Positions 1 to 8,200 of a DNA stretch of 22,500 bases are shown piece after piece. A program made the position numbers and the translations under genes. A model generated the notes under the pieces. That model was not told where the DNA came from, did no database searches, and saw only the letters and a program-made list of their open reading frames with translations. This DNA is from Chromera velia (taxonomy: Eukaryota > Sar > Chromeraceae): positions 1 to 22,500 of the forward strand of contig JAHBMJ010001866.1 of assembly GCA_018398765.1 (NCBI GenBank), in the 5' to 3' direction. Position 1 is the stretch's first letter. Each line of letters starts with the position of its first letter.

Positions 1-57
1 GAGAGAGAGGGGGGTGGGGGGTGGGTGGGGGGGTGGGTGGGGGTGAGAGAGAGATAG
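1..57 (+). repeat. G-rich low-complexity tract, probable intronic
   Basis: Runs of 3 to 7 G separated by single T bases occupy about positions 9-45, flanked by GA repeats. It lies upstream of the first recognisable exon of the large plus-strand gene and is probably intronic. Four or more G-runs with one-base loops match the classic G-quadruplex pattern on this strand. No coding signal is seen. Confidence 0.7.
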
Positions 58-156
58 TATGAGTATGAGTATGAGTATGAGCATAAGCATGAGCATGAGC
101 ATGAGCATGAGCATGAGCATGAGTGTGAGTATGAGTATGAGTATGAGTATGAGTAT

Positions 157-190
<34 letters not shown>
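58..190 (+). repeat. (ATGAGT/ATGAGC)n hexamer array followed by (GT)n
   Basis: About eighteen hexamer units alternate between ATGAGT and ATGAGC blocks, then about eleven GT dinucleotides follow. The open Met-Ser frame through it is a by-product of the repeat. It sits just upstream of the acceptor at 230 or 251, so it is part of an intron whose 5' end is outside the window. Confidence 0.85.
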
Positions 191-230
191 TCCTGTACGT
201 GTATACAACAAGTATGCGCTATGTGTGCAG

Positions 231-1410
231 ATTTTCGGGTTCTTCCAACAGGTCGAGGAATTCCACGGCCAACCTGCAGCTGTCCTCCTTGAGCTTGCCC
301 AGTTGTCTGAGTGCCGGTGTTTCGAGAAGGGAACAGTTCTGAGGGAGAAGGGCACGCCTGTGACGACCATGCGAATCGTCATCGAAGGTCAGTCAGCAGC
401 AGAACCGGCAAGAACATCAATACAAAATACTTCGATCGATACATGCATATTCATTTGGGGAACCTGTTACAGGCAGGGAGTCTATGCTGCATAGGAACAA
501 CTCATTGAACGGCGTTGGATGGCTGAAAGAAGTGTTTTTTTGTTTTTTTGGAGGCCGAAGAAAAGGTTTCAAAGAGACAGCCGTACAAGGCCTTTCTGTC
601 CCGCTGCTCTGCCGCCTGTGTCTCTTCGTTCCCCATATATTTCTTATGATCTTCTTCTCGCTTTTGGTCTTCTGTCCGTGTTAATGGAGCATCTGTTTGA
701 CACAGATGCACATGGATGTTTAGGTCTACTTTGAATGTATGATATGATCACGCCGTGCGCCGTGGTTGCGTGCAGGGTCCCTCGGGCGGGCTCGGGAGAA
801 GGGGCCAGATGCGGCGGCGGCACGGAAGCGAAAAGAGGCGTCAATGAAGAAGTGTCCGTTCAAGACGCTCTCTGCAAGCGTGCAGGGGGGGGGGGTTTCT
901 CTGGGGCGGTCGGGGCTGGGGGGGGAGAGTGGAAGCCAGTGGATGGGAGAGGGTCCTGAGTGTTCGCGCTCTTTTGTTGCGCAGGGAGAGGAGGGCAGAG
1001 AGGGGGGAGGGTATAATCCTGTAGGGGGACAAGAGAGGATAGATCACTCATTGAGATTTCTGCTGAGTGAGGAAGAGGGCGGAGAGTCTTTTGGATTAGA
1101 CGAGAACGAAGAAGAGGAGACGGCTTCGAAATTTCCATCCGGTGGTCTGCTGGGGGAAAAGTTGCGGGGGGCAATGTCCTTGGGTATTGAGGAATCGAGG
1201 GGGTCGTTTTCGGAGAGTCTTCTGACTGAGGGGGGACTCGGTGGAGCGGGGAGTGGATATGCTCTTCCGACACCTGGCAGTAAAGGGATTGTGACAAGGG
1301 GGCAGGCAGTGGGGGGTGTGGCGTTGGATGAAACCGAAACAGTGTGGGGATTCACACTAGTCGCTGTGGAGGATTCGATTGTGATCGAGATCAAAAGAGA
1401 TGTCTTTCTT
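231..1410 (+). other. First CNB domain, split by a ~160-residue insertion
   Basis: The N-terminal half (exon 231-387) reads like CNB strands 1-4, with [20 protein letters not shown] leading into IVIEG. The C-terminal half (about 1282-1410) reads [18 protein letters not shown] then [16 protein letters not shown], matching the last strands and hinge helix of the family. Between them the exon 776-1410 encodes Gly/Ser/Glu-rich sequence. The phosphate-binding cassette lacks the usual Glu (GG instead of GE) and the usual Arg, so nucleotide binding is doubtful. The 387/776 junction restores a Gly codon and gives IVIEGSLGR. Assignment is by eye. Confidence 0.65.
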
Positions 1411-3890
1411 GTCAGTCAGTCAGTCAGTCAGTCAGTCAGTCGGTCAGTCAGTTAGTCAGTCAGTCAGTCAGTCAGTCAGGCAGGCAGGCAGGCAGGCAGG
1501 CAGTCAGTCAGGCAGGCAGGCAGGCAGTCAGGCAGTCAGTCAGGCAGGCAGGCAGGCAGGCAGTCAGGCAGTCAGTCAGGCAGTCAGGCAGTCAGGCAGT
1601 CAGGCAGTCAGGCAGTCAGGGAGTCAGTCAGGCAGTCAGTTAGTCAGTCAGGCAGTCAGTCAGTCAGTCAGTCAGTCAGTCAGACAATGAAGGAAGCCGG
1701 AAGAAAATGGCATCTCTCTCTCTCTCTCTGGGTTGTTTATTTTGTTTCACTCACTTGCTTTTTCTTCTGCCCTTTCTTTGTTTATTGTTTGGTGGTGCAT
1801 TGATTGTCTTTTCCTTTTCTAGTCCAACAAACAAAGGAGCTTTGTATTTGTCCTATCTATATTATTCTGAAAGGAAAGAGAAACTGAAGCGGAGGACCAG
1901 CTTCCGACAAAAAGGGGTGCACAAAAAAAAAAAGGCCCCTTAAGCAGGGCATTGCAGAACGATTGGCAGCACAAATTCCTCTTTGACCGATGCTTGGTGG
2001 TCATCCCACATACAGTCTATGAAAACATAGGCCCGGCCCTCTCACCGTTTCATTGCAATGGATGCAGCCTCTGACAGAGCGTGCCCGCGCCTCCCTTGCA
2101 CACGAGAAGGCGGAATTCTTCCGAAACATTCCGGCAATCGCTCGTCTCTCCAGTGGGGTTGCTGCAGAAGTGGCGGACAAGACCGCGAACATCTGTAAAG
2201 TCAGGACGGGAACCCTGGGAGAGAGGATCGCCGTGGAGGGCCAGCCCGCAACCGACGCGATGTTCCTGGCAGAGGGCACCCTCAGCGTCAGTCAACAGCT
2301 AGTGGTGCACATCCATCAATTCTTTGTTTGCTTTTCTGGCAGTGTATATGAGTCTTTCTGGTATTCACTTACTTCACAGATGTATGTGCAGCTGTAGGTC
2401 TTAAATGAGGAGAGAGAGACATGATGCCTTCCTTCCTTCGGGCACTTGTGTTTGTTCGTCTGACCTCTGAACACCCTGTGCCATTAACTCATAGAGAGAG
2501 GCATGCAGCTGCAAATTTAGCGATCATGAAATTCATCCGAGCTAGAACCCTCGAGGCTCTAGCTGACTGCATGGGGTCCCTGATGCATGCATCTATGCAT
2601 GGATGCATAAAACAAAACAACAACCTAGCTGTTGCTTATTTGTTCACTTCTTCGATATGTGGGTGTTCCATCCACTTCATTCGATCCACCTAAATGCCTT
2701 GGCTCATGGACCATCTGCTGTCTCTACTGACGCACGCACGCACGCACGCAGGTTGAGAAAGCGGCTCTTTCCCTGGACGCCTTGCATGTGGTCTCAAAGT
2801 ACCAGGGGGCGGCTGCAGCAGAGATGAGAAAGAAGAAGGCGTCTGTACGAAGGGACCTGGAGACGGCGTCTCTCCCTCCCTCGCTATTGGACGAGGAGGC
2901 GGCAATGGTGAAGAGAGACAGGGAGACAGCTCTGTATGCAAAAGCCGTCATGCCTCCAGTAGGAAAAAGACGCCCGCTTCCGTGTGGTCGTCAGAGACAG
3001 AGGAGAAATATGGATGTGTCTCTGCCGTCTCTTCTCTCAAGGGCCTTTGAAGGCACGCTCACCCGTTCAGAAGCCTTTCTCCTCCCTGCCATTCCTTCGA
3101 CAGTCGCACTCACACCCTCAGGGCTCCCTCTCCTCGGAAGTCCCGTGCGTCTCTCTGCAGCACAATCGGGAAAGAGGGACGGCCACTGTCTCTGGGGAAG
3201 GGACCAGCCGTCGAAAGAGTCTAGGGGGGGGAGTGATACGTCCGGGAGGACCCCCAGCACACGGGCGCGGCAGGAAAGAGACTTCGTGAAGGCCCACATG
3301 GCTGCGAATACGGGAGTTTGGAAGAAGACTGACGAGGGCGTGGGGCGCATTTCGAGCGAATGGAGGACAAAATGGCGTGCTAAATGGAAGGACAGTTGGC
3401 CTCTCTGGGTGTCGGACAGTGCGGGTAGCAGTGCCTCCTCAGCAACAAAAGGAGGCAGCATTGAGAAGGGAGGAGGAGGGAAAACGCCCTCATCTCAAAA
3501 GGGGGTAATCTCTTCACTTGTCCCCCATTTGCGTCGTTTGATTTTGGAGGAAAGTTTCAGAGTTGCCTTGACAGGCCGAGCAGGCAAGAAGGGCGAATTG
3601 CTGCCTGCTGAAATTGAGGAGAGGTTGTCAGAACGCGCGAAGGAGTTGCGGAATCGCGCCAGCCTCCAAGCAGCAACCGTCGGGGCACAGGAACAAGATC
3701 CAGGCGCAAACGAAGATGAAGGTAGGCCAGCAGACAAAGAGATCAAAGTCGGGGGAAGGCAAGAAGTGTATTTCCACTTGCTGCTGTTGGGGATGCATGC
3801 AGCGAGTCGATGATTTTCTTCGTGAAGAGAAACAGTCAGTTTGCGGGTGATGCAAAACGAAGAAAGAAGGACGGACGGACGGACAGACAG

Positions 3891-3944
<54 letters not shown>

Positions 3945-4018
3945 TCAGTCAGACAGACAGACAGACAGACAGGCAGACAGGAGACAGACAGGAGACAGAC
4001 AGACAGACAGACAGAGAG

Positions 4019-4051
<33 letters not shown>

Positions 4052-4053
4052 NC

Positions 4054-4137
<84 letters not shown>

Positions 4138-4619
4138 TATATGTTTCTTCTTCTTCTCCCTCCTTTTCTTCATGAACACAACAGACAAAAAGAAAGAAAG
4201 AACAAAGACAAAAGAACAGCACCAACAATTAAACAACGTGGGCAGGGGGCCCGAAAGGTGAGAGTTAAGCGCCCCTTGCCTCTCCACCTCCCGACAGACT
4301 TTCACGTGATCACTGGTTTCACACGCTACTCCTCTGCTGCTTCCACTCAAGACAAGGAAGAGAAACAAATACAGGACAAGAAAACTTAACAAATAAAAAA
4401 GGAAAAAGAAAAAAAGAAAAAAGACAAAAAGAAAACTGCACGTGGGGACCGGCACCGTCATGGTCTTTAGACAGGGGTGGGGGGGTGGGGGGGCGTCCCT
4501 GCGGAGGGGGATTCTTCTGATGCTGTGTCTTCGTATCTTGCGGGAGGACTCTTTCGGCGGTAACGAAACTCTCAAAGTCCCATACCGAAAGAGCGACGGT
4601 GCTGGTGGGGCCGACAGAC

Positions 4620-4682
<63 letters not shown>

Positions 4683-4689
4683 GAGGCAC

Positions 4690-4724
<35 letters not shown>

Positions 4725-4836
4725 GAGACAGAGAGACAGAGAGACAGAGAGACAGACAGACAGATAGACAGACAGAAAGACAGACAAGAGAGACAGACAG
4801 ACAGACAGAGAGACAGACAAGACAGACAGACAGACA

Positions 4837-4889
<53 letters not shown>

Positions 4890-4927
4890 AGACAGACAGA
4901 GAGACAAGACAGACAGACAGACAGACA

Positions 4928-4980
<53 letters not shown>

Positions 4981-5048
4981 AGACAGACAGACAGACAAGA
5001 CAGACAGACAGACAGACAGACAAGACAGACAGACAAGACAGACAGACA

Positions 5049-5097
<49 letters not shown>

Positions 5098-5152
5098 AGA
5101 CAGACAGACAGACAGACAAGACAGACAGACAGACAGACAGACACACACACAT

Positions 5153-5183
<31 letters not shown>

Positions 5184-5191
5184 GGAGACAC

Positions 5192-5224
<33 letters not shown>

Positions 5225-8200
5225 AAAAGAGAGACCGAAGATCAGGCAGCAGGGAAAAATTGCATTACTTCCTATGCGCTCTTTAGACAGTCTTGCAGTA
5301 TCCCTTCATTGAGAAAGGTTTTGTTCCTGTCGCTCAATTCTCCCTCCCTCTTGTTTCTTTCTTTCACCTGCAGATCCCGAGAGCAGACCGGCCTCTGCCA
5401 TCCCTGCTCTTGTCGACACTGCCGTTGCATTCGCCCTCTCCCTCCATGAGCCTGCGTTTGTCCGACACGCCAAGGGACTCCGGGCAGGGTTTCCTGCAGT
5501 CAGCCTGAAGAGGACGACTGTATCTGCAGGGGCAAACACCACAAACCCTAACAGTGGAGTGCAACACCCCTCCTCTTCCCCGTCGAACGGGCCAGTAGCA
5601 CCTGCTTCAGGGAATGCTAGACGGTCATCCATAGGGGGTGTGGGATCCCCCCTTACTCCCAGTCTACAGCCGAGAGGAAGCATAAGCTCGGTCTCTCCCC
5701 AGCTCCCTCTGACACAAGAGAAAGGAGTGGAGGGGATGTCTCCTCTGGCATTAGGAGCTTCGCGTCCTTCTTTTGCCTTCACAGGGGGGATACCGTCTCG
5801 TAGACAGTCCGTCAAGGAAATCGAACCGCAGCATTCTGTGTCGAAGAAAAATTTGAAGCTTTGGCCTGGACAGGAGACAGCAGAGGGACTCAATGATCAT
5901 CCTCATGAGTTGCCCTCTCCCTCTCGGCCTCAGACTGCGGGGGAAGACACTATCAACGAGACCCAGGCCAGGTTTTTCACCCAGTCACGACCCCCTAGTA
6001 TGGGGGGCAGGCTCCAATCACCCCCTGGAGCTAGTGGTCGGGCCCCTTCTCCGGACAGTTTCCTGAATAGAATTCTGGCAAGGGACAGAAAAGAGAAGGA
6101 CAAGCAGAGGGAGAGAGAAGAATCTCGACCGGCATGGAGGACCTGGCTGGGAGGGAAGCAGAAGATGCCCTCTGTTGCTATCACCCAGTCTCTTTCCCCC
6201 TGTTTGCTTGGACTGTTTGATGCCCTAGAGCTGCAAGGGCCCCGGGAGTGGTCGCACTCTCTCATCTCAAAGGAAGAAACCAGACTGTACTCCCTCCCGG
6301 CAAACAAACTCGTAGAGCTCCTCCCTCTCGCTGCAGCATACAAACTTGTCCGAGCAAGAGACAAACAAAGAGCGTTCTACAAGTCAGTCAGGCGCACTTC
6401 ATAGCGTCACGATAGCACGATTGAGCCATCTGTGCTGCTTGTTGACACACAGAGGAACGAGACCTCTACTGTCGCTTTAGTCATCCCACAGTGTTCCCAC
6501 CGCACCGCATTTCTCCCTTCTTCCCTTCTGTACCTCTTTCCTTATGCGTACGAAGAAGCAAAGTGAGACTGCACGCAAAACTTCATTCTACCTCTTTGCT
6601 CCTTGTCCTTGTCCCACCCCCCCTGTTGCGTGACTGCAGAGAGCGGCACACGATGGCCTCAATTTTCTTCTGGCTCAAGATGGCCGCACTCCCGCATCAG
6701 ACCGCAATGCAACTCTTGGTCCGTCAGTCAACAGAAGCCCGTTTTTGTTTTGCACATGCATCAATTGATTTTGTGTGTGAATGAGTGAAAACAAACGATG
6801 CATGCGAGATTGAATTTAGCGTTGAACGTTGCTGACTACCACCCTGAGATTCATTATTCCTTCTCTGGAAGTCATTCCTGGGGGTTTAATCCATGCAGGG
6901 CCCTCAGTTATGTTCTTTTCTGTTCCCTACTGGCAATTCACCGACTGCTTTCAGAGGAATGGGGGGGCATTGCCTTGTGATGGTACTTCTTTTTCACGAT
7001 TTACTTTGACACACACAATCAATCACTGCATATGTGATGTCGGCCTGCAGTACTCCCCCCTCGGGCGTCTCTTTGTAGCTCGGAACGAATTTGAGGCTGG
7101 TTTGGCAGAGCTGCAAGCGGCAGGGGAGGGAACGGCAGGGACTTTGGAGGATGACGAAATTGAAAAGAAAAAAACGTCCACGCAGAAGAGAAACGCGGGA
7201 AGGCTTCCGTTGCCCCCCGCCTTGAGAGTCCTATTTGATGTATTTGAAAAACATCGGAGACAACGAAGGACCGCCGAGACCGGTGCCAGGCTCCTCACTT
7301 CAATCGCCTGCACTGATACAGAACTGACGGCGGTTGCTGAGGGTGTAGGAGGAATGGGAGGGCAAAGTTCAAGGGCATCAGGTGCTTCTTTTCCCCCGGG
7401 AGCCTTGCAGGTCACCCCTTTGTTGCGTCACTCCCGACCTTTCGCAGCGTCTCCTCGCACTACGCTTCCTCATGAGAAGAAAAAACTAACGTGGGAGGAC
7501 AAACCCCCGCCCCGCCCTTCCACGTCTCAACTACGGTCCCAGGCCGTCTTTTTGAAGTCTCTGAGAGAACACAGACGAAAGGAGGCTGCACGGTATTCAA
7601 AGCGACAGAAAGAAAATGCACACTCAGGAGAGGACGTTCGCAGCACAGACCCCTCAGCAGCTGTTGCACGAATATGGGCGGCTGCAGAGTCTGAGGCCGT
7701 AGCAGAACTGCGCGCCTCCGGACTGCCGCCCCACGGTTTCCCCTGTGGTTTGTCTCCACACATCCCACCCCCCTACGGTATGCCTCCGAACATTGATGCC
7801 TCCACTTGTACTATACACCCAATGTCAACGGATGTCTATGCGAAGGCGGTAGAGCCATTTGAGGGAAATGAGAAAGATGATGAGGGAGAATGGGAGACTG
7901 CGTTGGACAATTCTCAGGTGGACAAGGGAGAGAAAAAGGTTTCGTCAAGCGCCGTCTCCCCACGAAGATTTTCTCGTGTTGTAAAGTCCTTCTTGACACG
8001 TCCCCGCAATCGCCTCCAGGGAACGTGGACTCGCCTTGTTCGTTCCTGGGTGAGTCACTCTGTGAATATTCTCGGGGACAGTGAAACTGCAGGGGTGAGG
8101 GAAGGTACGATTCTTTTGCACAAACGAAAACGATATGCTTCTCGCAGCGAAACCCCTGATGTCTCTTCGTCCTCCCCTCTAGACATCCACACCAAAACAG

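Larger units (their letters stand above)
3722..5373 (+). other. Intron 4 (1.65 kb) with two tetranucleotide arrays
   Basis: GTAGGC donor after GATGAAG and a pyrimidine tract plus CCTGCAG acceptor at 5373. Phase 1 on both sides restores an Asp codon (EDE-D-PESRP). Apart from the two (CAGA)n arrays it holds an A-rich stretch near 4380-4440, a G-rich stretch near 4470-4510 and no gene. Confidence 0.6.
2068..6330 (+). other. Second CNB domain, split by a ~580-residue insertion
   Basis: The exon 2068-2286 plus the start of exon 2752 encode a typical CNB N-terminal half: [20 protein letters not shown], then [20 protein letters not shown] and TLSVEK. A matching C-terminal half appears only near 6190-6330 as [20 protein letters not shown] followed by [18 protein letters not shown]. 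This resembles the phosphate-binding cassette, with its Pro-Arg, and the closing strands. The intervening exons encode Arg/Lys/Ser/Pro-rich sequence without recognised domains. The N-half is clear; pairing it with the distant C-half is inference. Confidence 0.55.

Noticed and set aside
59-292. Met-Ser repeat ORF
   Set aside because: A by-product of the ATGAGT/ATGAGC hexamer array. The real coding frame here starts after the acceptor at 230 or 251.
1400-1690. Ser-Gln-Val and Arg-Gln-Ala repeat proteins, or a CRISPR-like array
   Set aside because: Pure tetranucleotide repeat without spacers, located in an intron.
3949-5191. Long minus-strand frames of up to 399 codons rich in Cys-Leu-Ser-Val
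   Set aside because: They are translations of the CAGA tetranucleotide arrays, which are open in all frames of that strand, and they lie inside intron 4.
6383-7050. A single intron joining 6382 directly to 7051
   Set aside because: The phases do not match and a TAG appears within ten codons; the micro-exon at 6640-6718 resolves this.
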